Of a DNA stretch of 64,000 nucleotides, positions 43,454 through 52,420 are shown one piece after another. Location of the stretch: NCBI GenBank assembly GCA_964497185.1, contig CAZCBX010000009.1:37049-101048 (forward strand). Reading direction: 5' to 3'. A program made the translations under genes and the position numbers. Numbering within the stretch: the stretch's first letter is position 1; every line of letters starts with the position of its first letter. The notes beneath the pieces are model-generated. The model worked only from the letters and a program-made list of their open reading frames with translations, made no database searches and was not told where the DNA came from. This stretch comes from CAZCBX01 sp964497185. Lineage in GTDB: Bacteria; Bdellovibrionota_G; JALEGL01; JAGRMV01.

Positions 43454-44722
43454 TTAAAATTTATGCTGATAGTGCAAGCCAATGAATTGATAGATTTGCT
43501 CGATGCTGGCGTCGGTGACCGTAACACTGGCACGGGGCTGCGAGTCGCCGGTAAAGTCGATTTTTTGATACCGGAATCGATAGTCCATGCCCAAAAAGTG
43601 GTTGGGTCGTTTGATGGGAAACATCAGTGAAATATAAGGCGCGATCAGTGTACCGGCTTCGGCTTCAAAACCCGTAAAATCTTCTGGGTCTTCAGCAAAT
43701 AGGTTGTTGATGCCAAAATCAGCCCCTGCGGTGATTAAAAAGGGTGGAAATAGACTGATTTCACCACGCAGGCCCAGCAGCATGCTGGAGTTGCGCTGCG
43801 ATACATACAAACCGGATCGATCGCCGTTGTCATCGGTGATGTCGTCGGCATTGAAACTTAAAAATTCATACCCAATGGTGGGGCCCACCAAAATATGGCC
43901 TTGGGGGGCTTCTTTTACCTTGTATAAAAGATGACCGCGGATGTTCAAGCCCAGCACGCGATTTTTGGCTTTGACGGTACCGAACTGATTGCCACCTCCG
44001 TCACGCAGGTTGGTGTTGGTGGTCATCATGCCGAAATACCCCCCACCCTGCACGCTGGCAAAAAGCTTTTCGTTCAGCAGGGCTGGTGCAGACAAAGTGC
44101 CATAGGCGGACAAAGCAGGTCCCATGATGTCGTAACTAAAAATCTGACCATTGGGATCCGACAGTCGGTAGGTATGCAGCAGCAACGTCGGCACAATGGA
44201 AAAAGACAAACGTTCGGTTTTCCAATCGATGGGTTCAATGGACGATGATGTGGTGGCCACCGTATTTTTACTTTTTGTCGCCTTGGAAGAAGCACTTGAT
44301 TTTGACTTGGATGGACTGGCAAACTTTCGTGGCACCAACACATTGGATTTTTCTGTGGGTTCAAAAAATCTCTCTAAATCGGATATTCTTTCTCTGGAAG
44401 ATGTAGCCGAGGGCGCCTGAGGCGATGTAGCCGGCGTAGAGGTTTGCTTAACGCCCAAACTTGATTTAAACATCCATCCGGTAAAGCCAAAACTTCCATT
44501 GAGGTTGACCTGCACCTTGGCCCAGCCACTTTTGGTGATGCCCAACACATGGATGGGGTTGCCCTTTTTTAAGGTGAGCAATACGCTGCTGTCCGTGGAT
44601 GGTTTTTCAAACACCTTGGCTTTGGCGCTTCGCACAATAATGCTATTTTTAGCCAAGGCCACATCCTGCACACCCATCACGATCATGGATAAGGTGAGCC
44701 CCCAATAAATAAAACGCTTCAT
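43454..44722 (-). CDS. SH3b domain and outer-membrane beta-barrel protein
   Basis: A 422-residue envelope protein: signal peptide (MKRFIYWGLTLSMIVMG..LA), a bacterial SH3 domain at about 25-85 (SAKAKVFEKPSTDSSVLLTL, GWAKVQVN), a Ser/Thr/Pro-rich linker to about 165, and a C-terminal beta-barrel of eight or more strands ending in HYQHKF with terminal Phe, the usual barrel sorting signal. The SH3b domain could bind peptidoglycan and tie the barrel to the wall. The start at 44722 gives the signal peptide; a longer frame does not. Confidence 0.78.
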   Translation of the reverse strand: MKRFIYWGLTLSMIVMGVQDVALAKNSIIVRSAKAKVFEKPSTDSSVLLTLKKGNPIHVLGITKSGWAKVQVNLNGSFGFTGWMFKSSLGVKQTSTPATSPQAPSATSSRERISDLERFFEPTEKSNVLVPRKFASPSKSKSSASSKATKSKNTVATTSSSIEPIDWKTERLSFSIVPTLLLHTYRLSDPNGQIFSYDIMGPALSAYGTLSAPALLNEKLFASVQGGGYFGMMTTNTNLRDGGGNQFGTVKAKNRVLGLNIRGHLLYKVKEAPQGHILVGPTIGYEFLSFNADDITDDNGDRSGLYVSQRNSSMLLGLRGEISLFPPFLITAGADFGINNLFAEDPEDFTGFEAEAGTLIAPYISLMFPIKRPNHFLGMDYRFRYQKIDFTGDSQPRASVTVTDASIEQIYQFIGLHYQHKF

Positions 44723-44774
44723 GTCTTTATAGTATAAACCGTTTAGGGGGGATAAACAAAAAAGAAAGAGGCTT

Positions 44775-45551
44775 TTATGAGGTTTGTGTGGTGCGCTGAA
44801 CAAGCGCAATGCATCCCCACACACTCACACCGCATAACAACAGCAGTCCTAGCAAGATGGCGCTTTCGGAACCTGTTAGCGCGAAAGGCTGTTGGACAAA
44901 GGCTGGCTCTAGCCAGTGTCTGATGAGGCGTAAGCCGTAATGCAGTGGATTGAGCTTCATCAATACTTGCATCCAGCCGTGCGCGGATTCAATGGGAAAA
45001 AAAGCACCCGACAGCAGCCACATGGGAAAAAGCACAAGATTCATCACACCATGAAAGCCCTGAGAGGAATCCAGCCACCAAGCAAAGAAAAAAGAGATCG
45101 CTGATAGCCAAATTGAAATTAACACAAGTACAAAAACAATGGCCACCCAGGACGTCCATGGTGCCACAATGGGAACCCACCAAGCCATGGCCATGATAAA
45201 CAACGTTTGCAATAGCGCCATGCACACGGTGCCCGCAATTTTCCCCAACACAATGCGTTTGCCGGCCTGCGGAATGATGAGCACACCTTGCAAAAAGCCC
45301 TCTTGGCGATCCTCAATCACCGAAATCATGCTAAAAATGGAAGCAAATAAGAGCGTCAGCAGCAAAACCCCAGGAAAAAAGTAAACAGTGGAACGACTTT
45401 GGAGAAATGTCTCCTCAAATAAGGAGCCGTATCCAGCACCAAAAAGCACCCAAAAGCCCAAGGGTGTGGCGATGGTGGCCATAAATCGTCCTTTTTGACG
45501 CATGAAACGTTTGAGTTCCCGAATAACCAGGGCATGAATGCTTCGAATCAT
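44775..45551 (-). CDS. ABC-2 permease following ctaB
   Basis: A 258-residue permease with six helices and the conserved loop around VIEDRQEGFLQGVLIIPQAG, and the ABC-2 signature LFPMWLLSGAFFPIE. It overlaps its ATPase gene by four bases. Position behind haem O synthase suggests a part in cytochrome oxidase assembly or haem handling, which is inferred from context only. Confidence 0.82.
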   Translation of the reverse strand: MIRSIHALVIRELKRFMRQKGRFMATIATPLGFWVLFGAGYGSLFEETFLQSRSTVYFFPGVLLLTLLFASIFSMISVIEDRQEGFLQGVLIIPQAGKRIVLGKIAGTVCMALLQTLFIMAMAWWVPIVAPWTSWVAIVFVLVLISIWLSAISFFFAWWLDSSQGFHGVMNLVLFPMWLLSGAFFPIESAHGWMQVLMKLNPLHYGLRLIRHWLEPAFVQQPFALTGSESAILLGLLLLCGVSVWGCIALVQRTTQTS

Positions 45552-46456
45552 ATGAATTGCTTTCCGGTTTTGTGCAAGTACACGTCTTCCAAAGTGGCGT
45601 GCTTGACTTCAAGCTGTTGCGCGTAAGGTAAAATTTTGGCCACCCATTGCTGTGACTCTTCTTGAGAAAGCTTGGCGGTTAGGCGATCCCGTATGAGCGT
45701 CACGTCACTCAATCCTTCCATCAGCTGATCACCCATGGCCACGTCGTCCAACACCGCCGCAATGGTGACAAAGTCCAGTTCCAGCGTAAGCAAATCAGGC
45801 GAAGCTTGCACCACGCTGCGTCCATGATCCAAAATCACAACCTCATCCATTTTTTGCGCTTCTTGTGCCAGGTGGGTGATCCACACCACCGTGGTGCCCC
45901 ATCGCTCGACGATGGATCGCACCCATTGAAACAAATCCATGCGCGCTTTGGGATCCAAACCTGTGGAAGGTTCATCAAGCAACAAAAGCTGAGGCTGATG
46001 AACCAGCGCCTTGGCGATTTCCACGCGCCGAGCCAACCCGCCTGAGAGTGTTTTTACCCGCTGCTGGCGTCTGTCCTGAAGCTCAAAGGCGTCACATAGG
46101 GTTTGAATTCTTTGAGAAGCTTGTGCTTGAGACATGCCGTGCAATGCAGCCTGTAAAAATAAATTTTCGTCCACCGTCAAAAGTGGATCCAAACTTGTGT
46201 GTTGAAAAACCAAGCCCAACGATGCTTGAAACACATCCCGCTGCTGCGCCAATGGTTTTTGATGAAACAAAATTTGACCTTGCTGGGCTTTGACCAGCCC
46301 CGACAAAAGTTTAAACAGCGTTGATTTGCCAGATCCGTTGGGGCCCAATATGGCTGTCATTTTTCCTTCAGCGATGTTCATGGATAACCCGCACAAGGCT
46401 TGCACATCTTTTGGGTATGAAAAAGCTACATCTTGAAGCTCTAATATAAATGACAT
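45548..46456 (-). CDS. ABC ATPase following ctaB
   Basis: A 302-residue ATPase: Walker A GPNGSGKSTL, Q-loop SLGLVFQHTS, signature LSGGLARRVEIAKAL, Walker B LLLLDEPSTGLDP, H-loop VVWITHLAQE. The C-terminal 80 residues are specific to exporters of the ABC-2 class. Start MSFILELQ at 46456 lies one base after the ctaB stop; the seven residues upstream are discarded. Confidence 0.88.
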   Translation of the reverse strand: MSFILELQDVAFSYPKDVQALCGLSMNIAEGKMTAILGPNGSGKSTLFKLLSGLVKAQQGQILFHQKPLAQQRDVFQASLGLVFQHTSLDPLLTVDENLFLQAALHGMSQAQASQRIQTLCDAFELQDRRQQRVKTLSGGLARRVEIAKALVHQPQLLLLDEPSTGLDPKARMDLFQWVRSIVERWGTTVVWITHLAQEAQKMDEVVILDHGRSVVQASPDLLTLELDFVTIAAVLDDVAMGDQLMEGLSDVTLIRDRLTAKLSQEESQQWVAKILPYAQQLEVKHATLEDVYLHKTGKQFI

Positions 46457-46457
46457 G

Positions 46458-47351
46458 TTATGCCCCCACCTTATCAATGACCATGAGTATAAATACCGCT
46501 GGCAGAAAAATAACCGAGGCCAATAAAACTTGCTTGGCGCGTTGGTCGGTTCGCTGATGCAAAAAACGGTATGTAGCCCACAGAAACATGCAGGTCAATA
46601 TCATGCTACCGGCCAAATAATAATACCCAGCTATGCGAAAAACAGTGGGCAAAATCATTAAGGGAACCAAGCCCAATGCATAAATAAAAGCCTGCCGTGC
46701 GGTCATGCCTCCTTTGGGATCCACAGAAGTGATCATTTTAAAATCGGCTTGCGCATAGTCCTTGTGAAAAAGCCATGCAATCGACAAAAAATGCGGCAGC
46801 TGCCAGAAAAACATAATCATAAAAAGAATCCACGCTTCAAAAGATACATGAGCACGCGCGGCTGCCCAGCCAACAATGGGTGGCAGAGCGCCAGGCACTG
46901 CGCCCACCAACGTATTGATTGTACTTTTTTGCTTAAGGGGCGTGTACAACACCACATAACCAACCCATGCACTCAAAAGCCAAAAGGCCGCTGTTGGATT
47001 GACCCACACATACATTCCCGCCATACCCAAAACACTTGTAAGGCCTGCCAATGCCCATGCATGCTCCATGGGTATGCGTCCACCGGGTAGCGGGCGTGCT
47101 TTGGTTCGATTCATCTTTTCATCCAGCGTTTTTTCCATGCATTGATTCATCGCACTGGACCCAAACGACACCAAGCCGACACACACGATGGCCACGGCAA
47201 AACGAGACCACTGAACCCCATTGGTGGACGCCAAATAAAAGCCAGCCGCTGCACAAATGCATACAAAGAGGGTGATTCGAGGTTTTCCGAGCTCAAAGTA
47301 ATCCCTCCAGCTGGATAACTTTGTTGATAAAATGGCAGAAGGTTGTGTCAT
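46458..47351 (-). CDS. ctaB: Haem O synthase (protohaem IX farnesyltransferase)
   Basis: A 297-residue polytopic UbiA-family prenyltransferase that makes haem O for terminal oxidases. The first aspartate-rich motif is NQCMEKTLDEKMNRTKARPL, near the family NxxxDxxxDxxM-RT-RPL; the second is HKDYAQADFKMI. About nine helices. The presence of haem O synthase implies a haem-copper oxidase in this organism. It is divergent from, and overlaps, the possible longer start of the hydrolase gene. Confidence 0.94.
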   Translation of the reverse strand: MTQPSAILSTKLSSWRDYFELGKPRITLFVCICAAAGFYLASTNGVQWSRFAVAIVCVGLVSFGSSAMNQCMEKTLDEKMNRTKARPLPGGRIPMEHAWALAGLTSVLGMAGMYVWVNPTAAFWLLSAWVGYVVLYTPLKQKSTINTLVGAVPGALPPIVGWAAARAHVSFEAWILFMIMFFWQLPHFLSIAWLFHKDYAQADFKMITSVDPKGGMTARQAFIYALGLVPLMILPTVFRIAGYYYLAGSMILTCMFLWATYRFLHQRTDQRAKQVLLASVIFLPAVFILMVIDKVGA

Positions 47352-47417
47352 ATTGTGATTTTCATGAAAGCATACTTGGTCGTTGCGCTCGTGAATGTGA
47401 GGTGTATATATTCACAA

Positions 47418-48368
47418 ATGATATCAAAGGCAAGCTCATCAAGCGTTGAATCCAGCCTGCTTGAAATTCAAAACTGGAAGCCCATGCTGCCTTTGCGCAG
47501 TGGTCATTGTCAAACCATTTGGACATCCCAGCGCCGAGCTAGTCTCAACGCAGCTTCCACGTCCATTCAAATTCCGACTTCTGCAGCTTTTTCATGGACT
47601 GGATCTCTCTATTCTCAGCATCAATCCAAAGTAGCCATTCTGCTTCATGGTCTCGGTGGCCAATCCAACTCGCCCTATATGCTAGAAACCACCAAAGCCC
47701 TGCTGCAAAAAGGGTATGATGTGGCTTGCATGGCGCTACCGGGTGGTGAGAATGACGATCCCTATACCTACCATGCAGGCGACCATGTTCATCTTGACGC
47801 CATCGAAAAATTTTTTACGGGTCGATATCAACAACTACACTGGATTGGATTTTCACTGGGCGGCAACATGGTGCTCAAGTGGCTGGCAAAAGCCAAACCA
47901 CAAGCCGGCGCGTTGGTGATCTCTCCTGTTACCGATTTAAACTATGGCGTGGCTCAGGTGGATCAAAAACTTTTTGGCCTCTACCGGCGCCATTTTTTAT
48001 CGTCCCTATTGCGGGTTGTGCGAAAAAAAATTGTCCAACATCCAGAGGTATTTTCACACTTGGCACCTGTGCTTCAAGTACGAACATTAGAGGGCTTTGA
48101 CCGCGATTTCACCTGTCCTTTTCACGGTTATCCCTCCACACAAGCGTATTACCGTGCCAACCAAGCCAAAGATGATCTACAACAAATCCACACCCCCACC
48201 TACATTTTGTCTGCTCAAGATGATCCGTTTGTCAGCAAAACAGATTTCCAAGCACCCCGCGCCCATTCGCTCGTCCGGATCAGCCCGATGTATGGTGGAC
48301 ATCTTGGTTTCTTTGATCGGTTTAACGCTCAGTCCATGCTGGAGCGATGGGTAGGCAAAATATTGTAA
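47418..48368 (+). CDS. YheT-like alpha/beta hydrolase
   Basis: A 316-residue hydrolase of the AB-hydrolase/YheT group. MLPLRSGHCQTIW is the family opening motif, ILLHGLGGQSNSPYM the oxyanion region, GFSLGGNMVLKWLAK carries the nucleophile Ser, and the C-terminal MYGGHLGF the catalytic His; the Asp is probably in SAQDDPFV. The ATG at 47418 is the best start; upstream candidates overlap ctaB. The physiological substrate is unknown. Confidence 0.88.
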   Translation: MISKASSSSVESSLLEIQNWKPMLPLRSGHCQTIWTSQRRASLNAASTSIQIPTSAAFSWTGSLYSQHQSKVAILLHGLGGQSNSPYMLETTKALLQKGYDVACMALPGGENDDPYTYHAGDHVHLDAIEKFFTGRYQQLHWIGFSLGGNMVLKWLAKAKPQAGALVISPVTDLNYGVAQVDQKLFGLYRRHFLSSLLRVVRKKIVQHPEVFSHLAPVLQVRTLEGFDRDFTCPFHGYPSTQAYYRANQAKDDLQQIHTPTYILSAQDDPFVSKTDFQAPRAHSLVRISPMYGGHLGFFDRFNAQSMLERWVGKIL

Positions 48369-48449
48369 CCCCATTTCTACGCCCATCGACAGAACGAAGT
48401 GAATCAGATATAACTTGTTTGAATAACACTGAAAGGACCCTGTACCACG

Positions 48450-49448
48450 ATGAAAATTGCACTTAATGGCTTCGGCCGAATTGGCCGCTCTCTCTTTCGA
48501 CTTTTTCATGACCCTTCCCATCCATTTGAAGTCGTGGCCATCAATGATTTATCAGAGCCAGAAAGTCTACGCTATTTAATGCAGTACGACTCCGTTCGTT
48601 ATCCTTTTGAACACAACGTATCCATCGAGAACGGGCATTTGGTCACGCCCAAACAAAAAACCAAGCTTCTACAACATCGAAACATTGAAGATCTTCCTTG
48701 GAAAGACATGGACATAGATGTCGTCATTGAATGCACCGGCGTGTTTCGTGAGCGTGCCCAACTAGAACAACACTTATCTCAAGGAGCAAAACGCGTTGTG
48801 CTCACGGTACCTGCCAAAGACAGCATTGATTGCACTTTGGTCTTGGGTGTGAATGATGATGCATTGAAAAAAGAACACACCATCATTTCCAATGCTTCAT
48901 GCACCACCAACTGTTTGGCTCCACTGGTGGATATTTTTCATAAGGCGTTGGGCATTGAACAGGCGTTCATGACCACTGTTCATGCTTACACCAATGATCA
49001 AGCACTCATGGACCAGCAGCACAAAGATTTTCGACGTGGTAGAGCGGCAGCCCAAAACATCATTCCAACCACCACAGGCGCAGCCAAAGCGGTGGGCAAA
49101 ATCATTCCCTCTTTGGAAGGAAAAATTGATGGCATTGCCATGCGTGTGCCGGTGATCAATGGATCCATTGTGGATTTAACATTTGTGAGCCAAAAGGACA
49201 CTTCCGTAGACCAAATCAATCAGTTGGTTCAAGAGGCGGCGCAAGGTCCTTTCAAAGGTTTGGTTGAGTATGCAACAGACCCGCTGGTATCTACCGATAT
49301 CATCGGCAACACCCACTCTTCCATTTTTGACAGCCAGTCAACCTCGGTCATTGGCAAGACAATGGTGAAGGTTTTGTCTTGGTACGACAACGAATGGGGA
49401 TATTCTTGCCGTATTGCTGACCTGCTTCATAAAATTAAAAATTTATAA
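48450..49448 (+). CDS. gap: Glyceraldehyde-3-phosphate dehydrogenase
   Basis: A 332-residue type I GAPDH. The NAD motif NGFGRIGR, catalytic Cys in SNASCTTNCLAP, the active-site His in MTTVHAYTNDQ and the NEWGYSCRI ending are all present. Asp32 in AINDLSEPE points to NAD rather than NADP. The ribosome site GAAAGGA precedes the ATG. No other glycolytic gene is adjacent. It converges on the PATAN-protein gene with 13 bp between stops. Confidence 0.96.
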   Translation: MKIALNGFGRIGRSLFRLFHDPSHPFEVVAINDLSEPESLRYLMQYDSVRYPFEHNVSIENGHLVTPKQKTKLLQHRNIEDLPWKDMDIDVVIECTGVFRERAQLEQHLSQGAKRVVLTVPAKDSIDCTLVLGVNDDALKKEHTIISNASCTTNCLAPLVDIFHKALGIEQAFMTTVHAYTNDQALMDQQHKDFRRGRAAAQNIIPTTTGAAKAVGKIIPSLEGKIDGIAMRVPVINGSIVDLTFVSQKDTSVDQINQLVQEAAQGPFKGLVEYATDPLVSTDIIGNTHSSIFDSQSTSVIGKTMVKVLSWYDNEWGYSCRIADLLHKIKNL

Positions 49449-49461
49449 AAAACAGCTGCTG

Positions 49462-51009
49462 CTACTCCGACGGTTCCTCGGGTTGATCCTTGGATCCACC
49501 AAAAAGGTCTTTTTTCAAAAGTTCTTTGAGCGACTGACCCAAGTCTTTTTTCTCAGAGCCGCCCTCTCCTGCTTCTGAAGCTTCGCCACTGTTGGCTTTG
49601 TTTGTTTTAAGTCTTTCATAAACCGTTTTTTTAAGCAGTGACTGAGCTTTGGCGTGATATGGGTCGAGCTGAGTAATATGGAAAAGAAGTTTTTCCGCTT
49701 CTTCATTTTTTTCTGCATCCAACAACATTTTTGCATGTGGATAAGCCAAATTAGAATCTGCATGCATAAACGCTTTGATTTCTTCTATGTTTTCCAAACA
49801 AAATTCTAAGTTGTTTTCAGGATCATTGTAATACAGAGACACAAGATAATACGCTTTGTAATCTGGATCAGTTTTCTCTTTTTCATACAGTTTTTCCAAT
49901 ATGACATAAGCTTCATCAAACTTTTCTGCTTCAATGAGAAGCATCGCAAAAAAGAAATCACGATCCAGCTCTTGTTTTTCCGGCTGACCTTCAAATTTTT
50001 TAAGCCGTCGAATGTACATTTTTTTCATGGGCGGCTTGCTCAAAACTTGATAACCAACTTTCAGCGTTCGCAATATCTGGTTGCCGCTCATGCTTCCTTT
50101 AAACTCGCTGTATTTCTTCATCAGCATCAGGTAATTGGTTTGCAAACGTTGCGCGTTAAACTCAATGGGAACAGAAAAAATATCAAAGAAGTTTTTTTGC
50201 GCAAAAGAATGGGCAGCGATGCTGGCTCGTTTTTCAACCAATGGATCGAGATCCTGCTTTGCGAAAAAATCAGGGTCCGATTTGTCAAATTCGATGTCCA
50301 CCCAACCTGCAATGATCATGACAAACAAGGGAGGATAAATTTTCTTCGGCGAGCTGCTGAGTTTTTTTACCAGATCATGGACACGTATCGGCGCTTGAAT
50401 GGAATACAAGATTTTTGATGGGTACGGTGGCAGCGGCAATTCCACCCTGTGGTTTGTGTTTTTAAAAACCGTACACTCGGCCTTCAGTCCGGTATAGCTG
50501 GTGATATCCTCTACACTGAAAAATTTATGAACGGCTTCAAAGAAAATACGGCTTGAATTCAAATCAAATACAGTAATGTGCTCGGGCCACTGAGAATTCT
50601 TTACATACGTGTATCGACCGTTGCGATGGGCAAATAATTGATAAAGTTTTTCTTCCTGATGCTCATTCAACAATTCGATCAACCGATTGGGTTCAATGAG
50701 TTGATTGCGCACCAAGTGGTCGCCAAATTTCACTTCAGTGTTTTTTTTCTGGGCGGCCAAGGCTTGATCGACGGCCTCTTGTTGAAGTACGCCCAATTGA
50801 ACCAAGTATTGACCAAAACGATCCTCTGTTTGGCTAGAGGTGATGTGCACCACCTGCCCTTTTCGAAAATACACCTCTTTTTTCACACTTTGATCGGTTT
50901 CTACGATTAAAATGCCCGTGAGGCGCATGATCATGATTTTAATGAAAATGTGGGGAAGCCAAACGTCTTCTAACGTGCCCTCTAAAGGCGTTTTTTTTAC
51001 AAAACCCAT
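49462..51009 (-). CDS. PATAN (DUF4388) protein with TPR-like repeats
   Basis: A 515-residue cytoplasmic protein. The first 115 residues form a PATAN/DUF4388 domain (LTGILIVETDQSVKKEVYFRKGQVVHI) with a short helical extension of the MshEN-like kind (GQYLVQLGVLQQEAVDQALAAQKK). The middle has a weak J-domain-like segment (FFDIFSVPIEFNAQRLQTNY), and the C-terminal half is helical and TPR-like. The end is charged and low in complexity. PATAN domains are common in deltaproteobacterial signalling proteins, some in gliding or development. It probably acts as an adaptor. Confidence 0.8.
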   Translation of the reverse strand: MGFVKKTPLEGTLEDVWLPHIFIKIMIMRLTGILIVETDQSVKKEVYFRKGQVVHITSSQTEDRFGQYLVQLGVLQQEAVDQALAAQKKNTEVKFGDHLVRNQLIEPNRLIELLNEHQEEKLYQLFAHRNGRYTYVKNSQWPEHITVFDLNSSRIFFEAVHKFFSVEDITSYTGLKAECTVFKNTNHRVELPLPPYPSKILYSIQAPIRVHDLVKKLSSSPKKIYPPLFVMIIAGWVDIEFDKSDPDFFAKQDLDPLVEKRASIAAHSFAQKNFFDIFSVPIEFNAQRLQTNYLMLMKKYSEFKGSMSGNQILRTLKVGYQVLSKPPMKKMYIRRLKKFEGQPEKQELDRDFFFAMLLIEAEKFDEAYVILEKLYEKEKTDPDYKAYYLVSLYYNDPENNLEFCLENIEEIKAFMHADSNLAYPHAKMLLDAEKNEEAEKLLFHITQLDPYHAKAQSLLKKTVYERLKTNKANSGEASEAGEGGSEKKDLGQSLKELLKKDLFGGSKDQPEEPSE

Positions 51010-51022
51010 GACGCTGATTATA

Positions 51023-52024
51023 TCAGAGCCCTTGAGGAAAAGTCAGTAAATCTGGCTGCATACCCCATTTTTCACACAAAGCTACAAGTTCGGGCGCCAA
51101 ATTGCATTCAAATGAAACCCGCTGACCTGTCCAAGGATGCACAAACCATAGATGGCTGGCATGCAAGAAGTGACGCTTGAGGCCTGAGCGGTCTTTTTGC
51201 CGCTGGGCATGGGTTTGATAGAGTTTGTCTCCGATGAGCGGATGACCAATGCTGGTTAAATGAATGCGAACCTGATGCATGCGCCCTGTGAGTGTTTGAA
51301 CCCATAGAAAGGTGGCTTCTTTCATTTGTTCCACCGTATGAATCACCGTAGAAGCATTGCGGGGCGTGGATCTGTATGCAACCGTGTCATCGACAAGCGC
51401 CACCATCTTTCGAATATTTTTGGGGTGGTGGGCCACATCGTAATCGATGGTTTGATTCTGAGGCTCAGGGTGGCCCATACACAGCGCTGCATAAGTTTTA
51501 TGAATTTGCCTTTGATCAAATTTTTCCCGCAATGCCTTAAATCCGTCTTGCGTTCGTGCAAGCAGCAATAAACCAGAGGTATCCGTGTCCAAACGATGAA
51601 CAATGCCCGGTCGTAAAGGATCTTCGCCGACCTCGATCGCTTCGGGAAACAGGCCAATGAACTGATTGGCCACGGTATGAATGTCTTCAAACTCGTTGGG
51701 GTGGGTGGGCAAGCCAGCGGGCTTGTTGATGACGATAAAATGCTCTTCTTCGTGCAGCACTTGGATGGTTGGCTGGTCGTTGGGGGTTAAACGACGATCG
51801 TCTGGATGCACAAAGGGTTCAATGCGAATTTCATCCTGCGGGGCAAGCATGGAGCCTTTTTTGGCCACTGCATTGTTGATCCATACTTTTTTTTGCGCCA
51901 AAATGGTTTGCAAATAGGCGCGGGATATATCTGAAAAATGCTGCGCCAGAAATTGATCCACACGTTGGGGGGCTGCTTCAGGGTAACGAAGCACGTGCAG
52001 TTGGTGGGTGATACTTTTTGACAT
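51023..52024 (-). CDS. rluD: RluD-type 23S rRNA pseudouridine synthase
   Basis: A 333-residue enzyme: S4 RNA-binding domain (about 15-75), then the RluA-family catalytic domain with GIVHRLDTDTSGLLLLA (catalytic Asp), KTYAALCMG and TGRMHQVRIHL. It probably modifies 23S rRNA helix 69; RluC-like specificity cannot be excluded. The start MSKSIT at 52024 was preferred; upstream Met codons overlap the divergent gene at 52064. Confidence 0.9.
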   Translation of the reverse strand: MSKSITHQLHVLRYPEAAPQRVDQFLAQHFSDISRAYLQTILAQKKVWINNAVAKKGSMLAPQDEIRIEPFVHPDDRRLTPNDQPTIQVLHEEEHFIVINKPAGLPTHPNEFEDIHTVANQFIGLFPEAIEVGEDPLRPGIVHRLDTDTSGLLLLARTQDGFKALREKFDQRQIHKTYAALCMGHPEPQNQTIDYDVAHHPKNIRKMVALVDDTVAYRSTPRNASTVIHTVEQMKEATFLWVQTLTGRMHQVRIHLTSIGHPLIGDKLYQTHAQRQKDRSGLKRHFLHASHLWFVHPWTGQRVSFECNLAPELVALCEKWGMQPDLLTFPQGL

Positions 52025-52063
52025 TGCTCGACTCTGGGAAACCATATATTCTATTGTATAGAG

Positions 52064-52420
52064 ATGCAATTAATCCAAGGCGAAACCAAGACCATTGCTT
52101 TTCCAGCCAAGCAGGGCCATGTCCAATTCAAAAAGGGTCTTGTGGTCAATGATCAGCAGCAAGAGCTGTATGAATACAGCTATTCCACCGATCCGTATTT
52201 GGGTTTTTACCGTTTCACTTTATCGTTTGCCAGCGGTGAGATTCGGCGCATGATGACATTTCAAGTTCAACAAAATGAAAACCGCTGGCACACCATGCCT
52301 GAAAACACCACCGCACTGCAAATATGGCGCAGCGAAACAGATGTAAAAAAACCAGTGCAAAAGGCATTGGATTTAATCATTCATGAGGATTTTTTGGTTC
52401 ATGTTCAACCTCATTCGTAG
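52064..52420 (+). CDS. Small unknown beta-rich protein
   Basis: A 118-residue protein with no signal peptide and no recognised family. Predicted strands alternate (HVQFKKGLVVND, GFYRFTLSFASGEIRRMMTF). It is divergent from rluD and overlaps the following HEAT-repeat gene by 38 bases if that gene starts at 52383, so coupling is likely. No ribosome site is obvious. It is probably real because its frame is long, begins at an ATG just past the rluD start, and its end is used by the next gene. Confidence 0.6.
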   Translation: MQLIQGETKTIAFPAKQGHVQFKKGLVVNDQQQELYEYSYSTDPYLGFYRFTLSFASGEIRRMMTFQVQQNENRWHTMPENTTALQIWRSETDVKKPVQKALDLIIHEDFLVHVQPHS